A stretch of 64,000 nucleotides of DNA from Geminicoccus sp036263595 (GCF_036263595.1 NZ_DATAGQ010000132.1:1-64000), one strand, 5' to 3'; shown: positions 34,505 to 44,029, numbered from the stretch's first letter. Translations and numbers: made by a program. Notes: generated by a model not told the origin, from the letters alone.

Positions 34505-35308
34505 GTGGCGAGACGTTGGGAGGAACTCCGCAGCCCCGAGTTCCGCACACTCGATCCTGCCTCGACCGTAGCGGTCATGCCGCTGGGCGCCATCGAGCAG
34601 CATGGGCCGCACTTGCCGGTGATGGTGGATGCCCGACTCGTCGACGAGATCACGGACCGAGCACTGGCGCGACTGGCCGACAACCTGCCTGTCCTGCGCC
34701 TCCCGACGATCCCCATCGGCAAGTCGAGCGAGCATGTCTGGTTTCCTGGCACCCTCACCTTCTCGGGCGAAACCGTGCTGCGCATGTGGCGTGAGGTGGG
34801 CGAGAGCGTGGCACGCGCCGGCGTCCGCAAGCTCGTGATGGTCAACGGGCACGGAGGGCAGATCCAGCCCATGCAGATGGTGGCGCGCGACCTGCGCGTC
34901 GGCGCCGGCATGTTCGCGGTCGCCTGCAACTGGTGGCAGTTCGGCTACCCGGCCGGCCTGTTCTCCACCGAGGAACGCCAGTTCGGCATCCATGCCGGCG
35001 CCATCGAGACCTCCATGATGCAGGCGATCGAGCCAAGCCTCGTGCGCATGGAGCTGGCGGACGACTTCGTTCCAGTGATGCGCAGCCAGATGGCGCAGCG
35101 GTTTCCAGCCCTGGCAGCGGCTGGCGCTGCGGGATTCGGCTGGATGGCGCAGGATCTCCATCACTCGGGCGCGGCCGGCGACGCCACGACCGCTTCGGCA
35201 AAAGCGGGCAGCGCGGTCCTCGACCATGCGGCCACGGGCCTTGCGGCGCTGATCCGGGAGGTCGTGAGCTATCCGCTCGAGAACCTCAGGACCTCAACCG
35301 CCTGGTGA
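34505..35308 (+). CDS. Creatininase-family amidohydrolase
   Basis: 267 residues; the metal and active-site motifs of creatininase/MftE-type enzymes are all visible: PLGAIEQHGPHLPVMVDARL (Glu, His, Asp ligands), KLVMVNGHGGQ and GIHAGAIETS. Members hydrolyse creatinine, 2-amino-5-formylamino compounds or similar cyclic amides. GTG start at 34505 preceded by GGGAGAG. It is divergent from ridA, and a strong intrinsic terminator lies 139 bp downstream. Confidence 0.9.
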   Translation: MARRWEELRSPEFRTLDPASTVAVMPLGAIEQHGPHLPVMVDARLVDEITDRALARLADNLPVLRLPTIPIGKSSEHVWFPGTLTFSGETVLRMWREVGESVARAGVRKLVMVNGHGGQIQPMQMVARDLRVGAGMFAVACNWWQFGYPAGLFSTEERQFGIHAGAIETSMMQAIEPSLVRMELADDFVPVMRSQMAQRFPALAAAGAAGFGWMAQDLHHSGAAGDATTASAKAGSAVLDHAATGLAALIREVVSYPLENLRTSTAW

Positions 35309-35446
35309 GCCGGCAGCTGAATTGCGAATTGATCGACGAAACATCATTTTCTACTATTGCGTGGGTTCGGCAATGGCGATATATCTGTGTGCGTCGCAGG
35401 GTTTCGACCCAGTGATATCCGACTTGAGGCGTTTCCTCCCACTCTT

Positions 35447-35482
35447 GGGGCCGTGCGTAAGCACGGCCCCTCTTCTTTTTTC
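35447..35482 (+). terminator. Intrinsic terminator after the creatininase gene
   Basis: A perfect 10-bp stem, GGGGCCGTGC at 35447-35456 and GCACGGCCCC at 35461-35470, closes a GTAA tetraloop and is followed by TCTTCTTTTTT. This is the strongest terminator in the window, oriented for plus-strand transcription. It also stands just outside the stop of the convergent permease gene. Confidence 0.85.
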
Positions 35483-36422
35483 ATCGCTCTCCCTTCCGGT
35501 ACGGGACCATCAGCGCCTGGGGCACGCTGGCACGTCTCGACACGAGAACTAACGCAGCGATAGAGAGAAGATAGGGCATCATGAGGAACAGTTGGTACGG
35601 GATTTCTGGTACCAGCGGTTGAAGACGCAGCTGGAACGCGTCGAACATGCCGTAGAGGATGGCGCCGAGCAGGGCCTTGCCCGGCTGCCAGGAGGCGAAC
35701 ACCACGAGCGCGATGCAGATCCAACCGCGCCCCTGGATCATGGTGAAGTAGAAGCTGTCGAACGCGGCCGTGGTCAAGAACGCGCCGCCGACCGCCATGA
35801 GCGCACTGCCGGCCATCAGCGCACCTGTCCTGAGGCCGAACACGCTGACACCTTGCGCCTCGCAGGCCTGCGGACTTTCGCCGGCCATTCGCAACGCCAG
35901 GCCGAGCGGCGTGCGCCAAAGGCCCCACGCAACGCCTGCAACCAGAACAAGAGCCAGCCAGGTGGGCGCCGTATGGCGGAAAAGGGCCTCGCCGATCCAG
36001 GACAGGTCGCTCAGCACTGGAAAGTGCACTGGCGCAAACGGCGTGATCTTCGGCGGCGAGCCGGAAGAAGGCACGCTCAGCCGGTAGATGTACCATGACA
36101 GGCTCGACGCGAAGAGCGTGATGCCCAGGCCAGCGACATGCTGGGAGAGACCGAGTTGTACCGTCAGTCCGGCATGCAGCAGGCCCACCAGTGCACCGAC
36201 ACAGGCGGCCGCCAACAGGCCCATCCATAGAGGTGCGCCCAGATAGACCGCGAGCCATCCCGTCATGGCACCAGCGGTCATGATGCCTTCGATGCCCAGG
36301 TTGAGCACACCCGAGCGCTCTCCCAGAAGGGCGCCGAGGGTCCCAAAGATCAACGGCGTCGCAATCCGCAATGCTGCAGCCCAGAACGAGGCGGCCAGCA
36401 CGATGTCCAGAAATTCGGTCAA
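35481..36422 (-). CDS. BMP-type ABC transporter permease 2 (nucleoside/purine class)
   Basis: A 313-residue inner-membrane permease of the BPD_transp_2 family with 8-9 helices; LFGTLGALLGERSGVLNLGIEGIM is the family signature. The TTG at 36422 overlaps the preceding permease stop (TTGA) and starts the alignable sequence LTEFLDIVLAASFW. The long open frame upstream of it lies inside the first permease and is not real. Last gene of the operon, ending at the terminator region of the convergent creatininase gene. Confidence 0.88.
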   Translation of the reverse strand: MTEFLDIVLAASFWAAALRIATPLIFGTLGALLGERSGVLNLGIEGIMTAGAMTGWLAVYLGAPLWMGLLAAACVGALVGLLHAGLTVQLGLSQHVAGLGITLFASSLSWYIYRLSVPSSGSPPKITPFAPVHFPVLSDLSWIGEALFRHTAPTWLALVLVAGVAWGLWRTPLGLALRMAGESPQACEAQGVSVFGLRTGALMAGSALMAVGGAFLTTAAFDSFYFTMIQGRGWICIALVVFASWQPGKALLGAILYGMFDAFQLRLQPLVPEIPYQLFLMMPYLLSIAALVLVSRRASVPQALMVPYRKGER

Positions 36423-37465
36423 CGGCGCACCCGATACTCGGCGAGGAACAGGGCCACCAGCATCGACAGGAGCGACGTCGCGACGATCACGTCGGCGATG
36501 AACGACGGGACGCCGTGCGCCCGCGCCATGGCGTCGGCCCCGACGAACATGGCGGCGACGAAGACCGCCGCGGGCACAATGCCCAAGGGGTTCAGGCTGG
36601 CCAGCATCGCGACGATCACGCCAGCAGCGCCATAGCCCGGCGACAGGTCCGTGGTGACATAGCCCTTCAGCCCCATCACCTCGACGGCACCCCCCAGCCC
36701 TGCCAGCATGCCGCTGCCCAGGGCGGCCATGATCAGCACCCGCTCCACCTTGATCCCGGCATGGCGAGCCGCTGGCGCGCTCAGTCCAACCGCGATGGTG
36801 GACAGGCCGAACACGCTGCGAGCATGCAGGAACGCCACCGCAGCGGCAGCCAGCAACGCCAGCACGAAGCCCCAGTGCAGCCGGCTGCGTTCCACCAGAT
36901 GCGGCAGGACGGCTGTATCGATGATCGGCTCGGACTGCGGCCATCCGAACGAGAGCGGGTCTCGCATCGGCCCTTCCACAAGCAGCGAGACCAGCAGGAT
37001 GGCCACGAAGTTCAGCAGAAGGGTCGTCACGACCTCGTCGACGCCGAACTGCACCTTCAGGATGGCTGGTCCTGCGATGAAGCAGGCTCCGGCCAATGCC
37101 CCGCAGACCAGGAGGAGGGGGATCTCCATCATGGGGGAGAGGCCGAAATTGATCGAGCCAAGCGCTGCCACGGCGATGGCACCCATGTAGAACTGCCCCT
37201 CTGCCCCGATGTTCCAGAACCGGGCGCGGAAAGCGACAGCCGCAGCAAGGCCGGTGAAGATCAGAGGCGTGGCGCGGGTCAGGGTCTCGGTGATGCCGAG
37301 CCTGCCGCCGAACGATTCGTTCAGGAGCGTTCCATAGGCCGCCAACACCGAGGCGCCTGCCAGTGCGATGAGAATACTGCAGAGGCTGAGTGCTGCAAGA
37401 ATCGCTGCCACCGGGGCGGCCACGAGCGCGAGTGCAGGCACCCGCTCACGCCGTTCCAGCCTCAT
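36419..37465 (-). CDS. BMP-type ABC transporter permease 1
   Basis: 348 residues, BPD_transp_2 family, with about nine helices; the conserved FRARFWNIGAEGQFYMGA and QFGVDEVVTTLLLNFVA are typical of YufP/NupB-type permeases for nucleosides. Start ATG overlaps the ATPase 3' end by 20 bp. Acts as heterodimer with the next permease. Confidence 0.9.
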   Translation of the reverse strand: MRLERRERVPALALVAAPVAAILAALSLCSILIALAGASVLAAYGTLLNESFGGRLGITETLTRATPLIFTGLAAAVAFRARFWNIGAEGQFYMGAIAVAALGSINFGLSPMMEIPLLLVCGALAGACFIAGPAILKVQFGVDEVVTTLLLNFVAILLVSLLVEGPMRDPLSFGWPQSEPIIDTAVLPHLVERSRLHWGFVLALLAAAAVAFLHARSVFGLSTIAVGLSAPAARHAGIKVERVLIMAALGSGMLAGLGGAVEVMGLKGYVTTDLSPGYGAAGVIVAMLASLNPLGIVPAAVFVAAMFVGADAMARAHGVPSFIADVIVATSLLSMLVALFLAEYRVRR

Positions 37466-38966
37466 GGCGCTCCTCCCCTGCCATCATCAGGCCCAGTCCC
37501 GCCTCGCTCGTCTGCTCGATGGGCAGTGGCGCCGACAAGCGGCCACGAAAGATGACCTGCACCCGGTCAGCGATTCGGAAGACCTCGTCGAGATCCTCGG
37601 AGATCAGCAGGATCCCGGCGTCATCCGAACGTGCTTCCAGCAGCCGACGATGGATCTCCGCCACGGCTCCTTCGTCGAGCCCGCGGGTGGGCTGGCTGGC
37701 CACGATGATGCGCGGCTTCTCGATCAGGTTTCGACCGAGGATGAGCTTCTGCATGTTCCCACCGGACAGGAGCCTCGTTCGTGTAGTGGGCTTGGCACCC
37801 CGAATGTCGAATGCCTCGATCAACGTCGCTGCATGGGCGCGCGCCGCCCGTGGGCGCAACAGCCCGAAGGCGGAAAACCGGCGATCCCTGATCCGCTCCA
37901 GGATGGCATTCTCATAAAGCTGCAGGTCGCTGACCACGCCCTCCTTGTGCCGGTCTTCCGGGATGTGGGCGAGGCCCATCTGTTGCAGACCGGACGGATC
38001 GACCCGCCGCAGGTGATGGCCGTCGATCTCGATGCTGCCGGCCGTCGGCAGGGAGAGGCCGGCCAGGAGGCGCGACAGGGCTGCTTGGCCGTTGCCGGCG
38101 ACACCGACGATCGCCAGCACCTCACGCTCGCGCAAATCGAGGTCGACCGCGGCGAGGCCGCCTTGGCCTGTGCTTCCGGCCGATACTCCCTGCAGGCGCA
38201 GGAGCGTCCGACCGGGCGGCAGTGGCGTGCGGGACGGATGGAGCACCCTGCGGCCGACCATCAGCTCTGCCAACTCGGCACGCGACGCACCTTGCGTTGG
38301 GCGCTCAGCCACCAGCCGACCCTGCCGGAGCACGGCCACGCGATCTGCGTGGGTGATGACCTCGTGCAGCTTGTGGCTGATGAAGACGATGCTGAGCCCT
38401 TCCTGCGTCATGCTCCTCAGCGTGCTGAACAGCCGCTCCGATTCCTGCGGCGTGAGCACCGCCGTCGGCTCGTCAAGGATCAGAATCCTGGCCTCGCGGA
38501 AAAGCGACTTCAGGATCTCGACCCGCTGCTGCTCGCCCACGGAGAGGTCGGCCACGCGGGCATCGAGATCGACCTGGAGCCCGAAGCGCCGGGCGAGATC
38601 GTGCAGGCGCGCGCGCGCCCGGCTGCGCCGCGAGCGGAGCGCGAACAGGGGCTCGGTGCCGATGGTGATGTTGTCGAGTACCGAGAGATTGCCGGCCAGG
38701 GTAAAGTGCTGGTGCACCATCCCTATCCCCGCCGCGATCGCCGCCGCCGGGTCACCTTTGGGCAGTTCACGGCCGAACACCCTCACGCTGCCGGCATCGG
38801 CGACGTAGTGGCCGAACAGGATGTTCATCAGCGTGGTCTTGCCGGCACCGTTCTCGCCTAGCAGCGCCAGCACCTCCCCTCGGCCGAGCGACAAGTTGAT
38901 CCGGTCGTTGGCGAGGAGCTGGCCGAACTGCTTGGTGATGCCGGCCAGCTCGAGGGCTGGCGTCAC
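37446..38966 (-). CDS. BMP-type ABC transporter ATPase (duplicated domains)
   Basis: 506 residues with two ABC domains. First: Walker A LLGENGAGKTT, signature LSVGEQQRVEIL, Walker B LILDEPTAVL, and FISHKLHEV. Second: degenerate Walker A VGVAGNGQAALSR, signature LSGGNMQKLILGR. This asymmetric layout matches YufO/NupA nucleoside importers. The GTG at 38966 overlaps the binding-protein stop. Confidence 0.92.
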   Translation of the reverse strand: MTPALELAGITKQFGQLLANDRINLSLGRGEVLALLGENGAGKTTLMNILFGHYVADAGSVRVFGRELPKGDPAAAIAAGIGMVHQHFTLAGNLSVLDNITIGTEPLFALRSRRSRARARLHDLARRFGLQVDLDARVADLSVGEQQRVEILKSLFREARILILDEPTAVLTPQESERLFSTLRSMTQEGLSIVFISHKLHEVITHADRVAVLRQGRLVAERPTQGASRAELAELMVGRRVLHPSRTPLPPGRTLLRLQGVSAGSTGQGGLAAVDLDLREREVLAIVGVAGNGQAALSRLLAGLSLPTAGSIEIDGHHLRRVDPSGLQQMGLAHIPEDRHKEGVVSDLQLYENAILERIRDRRFSAFGLLRPRAARAHAATLIEAFDIRGAKPTTRTRLLSGGNMQKLILGRNLIEKPRIIVASQPTRGLDEGAVAEIHRRLLEARSDDAGILLISEDLDEVFRIADRVQVIFRGRLSAPLPIEQTSEAGLGLMMAGEERHEAGTA

Positions 38967-39937
38967 GCCGGCTGGGAATCGTCGATCACGACCTCGAAGG
39001 CGCCGGACTTGATCGCGGTACGCTTGGCCTCCATGGGCGCCACCGCTTCTGCAGGCACGAGGTTTGGATCGAACGAGATATCGTTGCCCCCGAACCTCAT
39101 GAAGCTGAACTGGCTGTAGTCCTTGCCCGTAGGCGTGCCTGCCTGCACGTCTGCAACGGCGGCAGCCAGGATCGGGTCGAAGTTCCAAAGGGCGTTAGCG
39201 AACACTGTGCCGGGATAACGCGGTGAATAGTCGAGCAGCGATCCGATCGAAAGGATGCCTCGGTCCTTTGCGGCGTCCGCCGTGCCGATCCGCTCGCCGA
39301 ACAGGATGTCGGCGCCGGCGTCGATCTGAGCGAGCCCTGCTTCCTTGGCCTTGGGTGGATCGAAGAACGTGCCGATGAACTGCACGAGGAACTTGGCGTC
39401 CGGGTTCACTTCCTTCACCCCGGCCCGGAACGCGTTGATCAGACGGTTGATCTCCGGGATCGGGTAGCCGCCGACAGCACCATACACGTTCTTCTTCGAC
39501 ACAGCGGCAGCGAGCATACCGGTCAGGTACGCCGCCTCATGGTTCCAGGTGCCGAACACGCCGAAGTTCGGCTCCTGCTCCTTCAGCGACGATCCCATGA
39601 GAAACCCGGTTTCCGGGTAATCCTTCGCGACCTGACGCGACTCGCGCTCGACTCCATAGACCTCGCCGACGATCAGCCTGGCACCGCCATCCGCATATTG
39701 CCGCATGGCACGGACATAGTCGGTGTTGGCCACCGACTCGCTGAACACGTACTCGATCTTGCCTGCCTCGGCGGCCGATACCATCGCCTGGTGCAGCCTG
39801 GAGTTCCAGGCGTTCTCCACCGGTACCGTGTGGATGCCCGCTACCTTCAACTTTTCCTGGCCCAACGCTGGCCGGATCAGGCCGATGGCAGGCAGCAAGG
39901 CTGACGAGGCGACAAGGCTGCGACGCGAGATCGGCAT
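38963..39937 (-). CDS. BMP-family (PnrA-like) ABC substrate-binding protein
   Basis: 324 residues. An N-terminal twin-arginine-like signal (ISRRSLVASS, hydrophobic to about residue 25) precedes the BMP lipoprotein fold: LKVAGIHTVPVENAWNSRLHQA, LIVGEVYGVERES, FGVFGTWNHEAAYLTG and KNVYGAVGGYPIPEINRL. Relatives bind purine nucleosides or autoinducer-type ligands. ATG at 39937 has AGGAGG five bases upstream. Head of the transporter operon. Confidence 0.9.
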   Translation of the reverse strand: MPISRRSLVASSALLPAIGLIRPALGQEKLKVAGIHTVPVENAWNSRLHQAMVSAAEAGKIEYVFSESVANTDYVRAMRQYADGGARLIVGEVYGVERESRQVAKDYPETGFLMGSSLKEQEPNFGVFGTWNHEAAYLTGMLAAAVSKKNVYGAVGGYPIPEINRLINAFRAGVKEVNPDAKFLVQFIGTFFDPPKAKEAGLAQIDAGADILFGERIGTADAAKDRGILSIGSLLDYSPRYPGTVFANALWNFDPILAAAVADVQAGTPTGKDYSQFSFMRFGGNDISFDPNLVPAEAVAPMEAKRTAIKSGAFEVVIDDSQPA

Positions 39938-40221
39938 GGTTCCTCCTGTTCCGGGGCCAGGGAAGTGGTGACCGCTCGGCACGTCCTGTCAAGACTGGGC
40001 GGAACGAGCGCGCTGCTAGCCGGGCACTGGACATGCGCTGCCAACACACCATCAGCAGTGGTGAATATTTCGATGCGTCAAGTCAACTTCTAAGCTACCA
40101 TTTCCGAATTTTTTATTGATTTCGCGAAGTATATCTAAATCATTTGCAAATTGCTGGAAGCCTGATCTTCAACGGATTCAAGCAAATGAAGCGACGAGCA
40201 TCGATCTAGAGGACCACCGAC
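39938..40221. other. Divergent regulatory region between BMP operon and sedolisin gene
   Basis: 284 bp, visibly more AT-rich than the genes around 40060-40150. It must contain promoters for both directions; I cannot mark them with confidence. An 8-bp inverted repeat (TCATTTGC at 40140, GCAAATGA at 40182) lies 33 bp before the sedolisin GTG and could be an operator or leader hairpin. Confidence 0.4.
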
Positions 40222-43050
40222 GTGCCGACGATCCAGAACTCTACCTTCCTGGACCTGACATCCCATCGTCTCACCGATGCAAAGACGGTGGTCGAGGCCT
40301 ACGATCTCGATCCTGCCTCCGTGCGACCGGCGAATGCCGAGGACGGCCCACTGGCTGTGGCCCTGGTACTGGATCGCGCGCAGGATCCGACGGAACTCCT
40401 GGCGAAGAGCTGGGGTGAGCGGCAGACCGCCATCGCCGAGCTCGAAGCAGAGGACAAGCTCTGGTCGACCTATGGCACGGATCCGGCCGTCTTCAACGAA
40501 GTCGTACAATCGCTCGAGGCAGAAGGCATCACCGTACTTGGTCCGGATGATGGCTACGTCTCCTCTGCCGAATCCCGCACGGTATGGGTGAACGTGACGG
40601 CGGACCAGTTCGAGGCCATGTTCGGCACGCAACTCCTCATCAGCGAAGAAGCTGGGCTGGCCTTCTGGGAAGGGGCACTGGGCATGCCATCCCTTCTGGA
40701 GGGCAAGCTCGCCGCGCTCTGGCCGGACCTGCCGGTGGGACCGGCCGTAGCCCCTCTGTCCGACCGTGAGGTGACCCTTCCTCAAGGTGAGCAGAGCATC
40801 GGCAACGGCGCCAATGACGACTTCTCGCACGAGGCGACGCCGGTCCAGATCGCAGCGTTGTACGATTTTCCCTCGGTTGCCGAGGCTGTGGAGACCGGAA
40901 CGATCGGGCTGATCGAGAACGTAATTGGCGATGCCCTGCCCGACGATGCGACCGAAAGCTTCCAGGAGCGCCTGGACGCCTACCGCGCAGACATCGGCAT
41001 CGACACGCCCGGCACCTACTATGTCGATAACAGGGAGAACCAGGAGTACAATGAGCTGTATGGTGGTGAGCGCTCCCTGGATGTGGGCGTCCTTGCTGGC
41101 GCAGCACCGAACAGCACGATCGGGCTCTATGTCGGCTCAGGTGACGACGGCACCGTCTTCACCTCCTACCAGACGGCTATCTGGGACCAGGAGTTCGACC
41201 CGAAGATCATCTCATCCTCCTTCAGCGACCCAACAGCGCCTTCGCCTGACTCGCCCTTCCTCGCAGCCTATCGGGAACTGTTCGTTGACGCTGCCCTGCG
41301 CAACCAGTCCATCTTCTCGGCGGTGGGCGACGGTGGCTCGAGCAACGAGGTCGCGAACGGACTGACCAACGTTGATGCTGCCACGTCCAGTCCCTACGGG
41401 ATTTCCGTCGGCGGCACGTCGATCAGCATGCCCGATGTGGCAGCCGCCGATGCAACGCTGACGGCCATCGTAGCCAAGGCCGAGGCCCTCGATCCTGCGG
41501 TGCTGCAGGTGCTCGTAGCGGGCGGATTGGACAGCCTGCCGGGAAATGCACCGGAGTCCTCCATCTCAATCGAGACGGTCTGGAACCAGTACACGCTGAA
41601 CGCAAACGTGCTCAACGGCAGCTACCTGTCGAACCAGACCACGTCCGGAGGCGTGGACACGACGCAGCCAACGCCCTGGTACCAGACGGCATTCGGCCTG
41701 GAGCCCACGACGGCCGATCCGCTTGCGGAAACCGGCCGAGGCGTGCCCGACGTGGCGGCACTTGCCGGTGGCAACCTGTTCTACATCGTTCCCACGTCGG
41801 CAATGGAACTTGATGGCGTGTCCGGCGGAACGAGCGCCGCAACGCCACTCTGGGCGGCACTGACGGCGCAGATCAACGCCGTCTTCGCTGATCAGGGTCT
41901 GCCGGCCGTTGGCTACATGAACGACCTGCTCTACATCGCAGCGGCGGTCGCACCTGGCTCGTTCAACGATATCGCCCTCGGCAACAACGTTTCGTCGTTC
42001 ATCCATGGCGGCGAAGTCGAGGCAATGCAGGATGACGGCTCAACGGCGCCGATCACCCCGACCGGGTTTGGCTACGAGGCGGGAAAGGGCTACGACCTGA
42101 CCACCGGCCTGGGCTCGCCCAACGGCGAGTTGCTGACGCGGACGCTCACCACCATCGCGCAGAGCCAGCTCCATTCTGACGACCCCGGCCTCGTCAGCGA
42201 CAAGGGCAGTTCCGCCGCCACGCAGAGCCTCCTGTTGCAGCCGATGCTGAAAGGCGACGTCGAGATCCAGATCGATAGGTCGGGCAACTCGCTTACCTGG
42301 GTCGGCGAGGGTGGATCCGCCTATGGCTGGACCGATCAGTTTGCCCAGCAAGCGTTGCAGGCCGACTTCGATCCGGAGCTGGTCAGGCTGTTTGACGACT
42401 ATGCCCAGTCACGCCCCTATCAGCTGACCGTCGGCAAAGGAGAGGAACTATCGGTCGAGATCGGCGACGACGCGACTGGGACATTCCGGGCCGACCTGAC
42501 GGAGGAGTTCGGCTTTCTCGACTACGTCACGCAAGACCTGGACCAGGCACTCCACGTTTCGCAGGCAGTCGCCGTCGCGGAGACTGCAGACGGGGCCGAC
42601 GATCAGGATGCCATTGTCCGCATGCGCCAGAACGGGGAAAAGGATCTGCGAATCCTGTTCTACGAAGTGGATGACCTGACTGGCACCGTGGATGGCATCC
42701 GCCCAGGCGATGAGGCCTATGCCGACGCCGCGCTCACGACGGCTTACCGGAGCGAGGCCGGCGATAGCTGGATCGAGGGGCCGGGCTATGGCGAGTACCT
42801 GGAGACGAGCATCCTTGACGTGGATTCGGGTGACCTTGTTGCGATGTGGCTTTCGAGCGGCGCGAACGACTTCTTTGCTTTTGCCGAGGCGAACGAGAAG
42901 GTCGACGGCCAGCCGGTAACCCATCTTTGGAACTACGGCCTGAACAGCTGGGGCTGGGAGGACCTTAAGGGCGGCGGGGACTTCGACTTCAACGACCTCG
43001 TCGTCCAGCTGGACTTCGTGAACGCTTCGGGTTCGGGCTTGGTCGCGTAG
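40222..43050 (+). CDS. Sedolisin-family (S53) serine-carboxyl protease with C-terminal DUF4114-like domain
   Basis: 942 residues: an N-terminal propeptide (about 1-190), a catalytic domain to about 660, and a C-terminal beta-rich part ending in GGGDFDFNDLVVQL, a DUF4114 motif seen in secreted calcium-dependent proteins. The catalytic set is complete: E283 and D287 in GERSLDV, oxyanion Asp D370 in AVGDGGSS and nucleophile S538 in SGGTSAATP. The S53 calcium site is present as FNDIALGNN and GYDLTTGLGSPNG. No signal peptide precedes it; type I secretion is a possibility. GTG at 40222 with GAGGA upstream. A long insertion of about 90 residues sits after the oxyanion Asp. Confidence 0.87.
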   Translation: MPTIQNSTFLDLTSHRLTDAKTVVEAYDLDPASVRPANAEDGPLAVALVLDRAQDPTELLAKSWGERQTAIAELEAEDKLWSTYGTDPAVFNEVVQSLEAEGITVLGPDDGYVSSAESRTVWVNVTADQFEAMFGTQLLISEEAGLAFWEGALGMPSLLEGKLAALWPDLPVGPAVAPLSDREVTLPQGEQSIGNGANDDFSHEATPVQIAALYDFPSVAEAVETGTIGLIENVIGDALPDDATESFQERLDAYRADIGIDTPGTYYVDNRENQEYNELYGGERSLDVGVLAGAAPNSTIGLYVGSGDDGTVFTSYQTAIWDQEFDPKIISSSFSDPTAPSPDSPFLAAYRELFVDAALRNQSIFSAVGDGGSSNEVANGLTNVDAATSSPYGISVGGTSISMPDVAAADATLTAIVAKAEALDPAVLQVLVAGGLDSLPGNAPESSISIETVWNQYTLNANVLNGSYLSNQTTSGGVDTTQPTPWYQTAFGLEPTTADPLAETGRGVPDVAALAGGNLFYIVPTSAMELDGVSGGTSAATPLWAALTAQINAVFADQGLPAVGYMNDLLYIAAAVAPGSFNDIALGNNVSSFIHGGEVEAMQDDGSTAPITPTGFGYEAGKGYDLTTGLGSPNGELLTRTLTTIAQSQLHSDDPGLVSDKGSSAATQSLLLQPMLKGDVEIQIDRSGNSLTWVGEGGSAYGWTDQFAQQALQADFDPELVRLFDDYAQSRPYQLTVGKGEELSVEIGDDATGTFRADLTEEFGFLDYVTQDLDQALHVSQAVAVAETADGADDQDAIVRMRQNGEKDLRILFYEVDDLTGTVDGIRPGDEAYADAALTTAYRSEAGDSWIEGPGYGEYLETSILDVDSGDLVAMWLSSGANDFFAFAEANEKVDGQPVTHLWNYGLNSWGWEDLKGGGDFDFNDLVVQLDFVNASGSGLVA

Positions 43051-43365
43051 CGCATGGGCGCCTCGGCTTCCGAACCAGGAGGCACTTGGCGCCTTAAATG
43101 CCCACCACGAAATGCGACCGCCCCAAGGCCGAATGGCATGCCGTTCGGCCTTGGGAGGCGAGAGAGCGCTCGGCGGAATAGCGGCCGTATCCAACGACTG
43201 CATCAATGGTGGGCATGAAAGGTGATCCGGCCGTTGTCGCTCACGCCGCCTGCAAAATCGTCGAGCGCGGGGCCAGGACCGCCACCTCACACCATGGCAT
43301 GATCGAGAGCTACAAGAGCTCGCGCAAAGGGACCGGTGCCGGCCATCCCACCTCGGCAGGCACAC
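43051..43365. other. Gene-free stretch after the sedolisin gene
   Basis: 315 bp. It holds the hairpin at 43122-43155 and then non-coding sequence; frames here do not resemble nitrate reductase or anything else I know. Confidence 0.4.
43122..43155. terminator. Long hairpin downstream of the sedolisin gene
   Basis: CCCAAGGCCGAA (43122-43133) pairs perfectly with TTCGGCCTTGGG (43144-43155) around TGGCATGCCG, itself nearly self-complementary. No T-run follows; it may act as a Rho-independent-like or mRNA-stabilising 3' structure. Confidence 0.5.
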
Positions 43366-44013
43366 GGCTCGATCCTCGTGCCGATCCATCGGTCCGACCA
43401 GCTCGCAGCCAAGTTCCCGTCGGACGCTGGTGCATGACGTGGCCGATCCCATATCTGGTCAACCGGCAGCCAAGAACGTCGCTTGGTGGCCGAACACAAT
43501 GTTGCCACCCCACACGGCTTCACGGTCCTGCGCGACCGGCCGTCCACAATTGAAGCCGAGTACCGGACATCGGCTACTTGCAATGGAAGGCGACGGGCAG
43601 AATTGGCCTGTGAGCGCGGTGGCAGCGCTCGATCTTGCCGAGCAGATGTCGGGATGTACTGGATACTTCGACATCCTCGCCTGTCAGGATGCCGACGTAG
43701 GTCAGCAGCGGTTGAGTCGGCAGCCATTGTACGAAGCTGGGCGGCGCACCAGCTAGCAGCATCCTTGGGTGGTCGTGGTCGTGGAGCAGCTGGCGGTGCG
43801 ATCGGTCGTCCTGACCGAGGGGTTGCTGACCGCGGAGCCACCGTCTGCTCATGCTTTGGCGTGGGCGCCAGCCAGATCGCCGAGGCTGTGCTTGCCGGCT
43901 GCCACACCGTCGCGGCGGTAGGCATGGCGCTCCAGGCCGGGACCAACTGCGGCTCGTGCCGTGCCGAGATCAAGGGGATCATCGATGCATATCGTCTCCA
44001 GGCGGCCGAGTGA
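43366..44013 (+). pseudogene. C-terminal remnant of assimilatory nitrate reductase (NasA-type)
   Basis: Pieces of NasA appear in shifted frames. GSILVPIHRSDQLAAKF (from 43366) and then HDVADPISGQPAAKN (another frame, 43430) are the molybdopterin dinucleotide-binding end. ATPHGFTVLRDRP comes from about 43500, and VCSCFGVGASQIAEAVLAGC plus AGTNCGSC, the BFD-like [2Fe-2S] domain, run from about 43843 to the stop at 44013. At least two frameshifts separate the first three blocks, and the region from 43600 to 43760 is scrambled. The catalytic N-terminal two thirds are absent. It immediately precedes cysG, as in nitrate-assimilation operons, so the pathway has been lost here. Confidence 0.75.
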
Positions 44014-44029
44014 TCATGCCCCGGCGCGC

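Noticed and set aside
36371..37555. 394-codon plus-strand frame opposite the BMP permease
   Set aside because: Antisense shadow with no domain-like sequence (repeated Gln/His/Arg-rich stretches).
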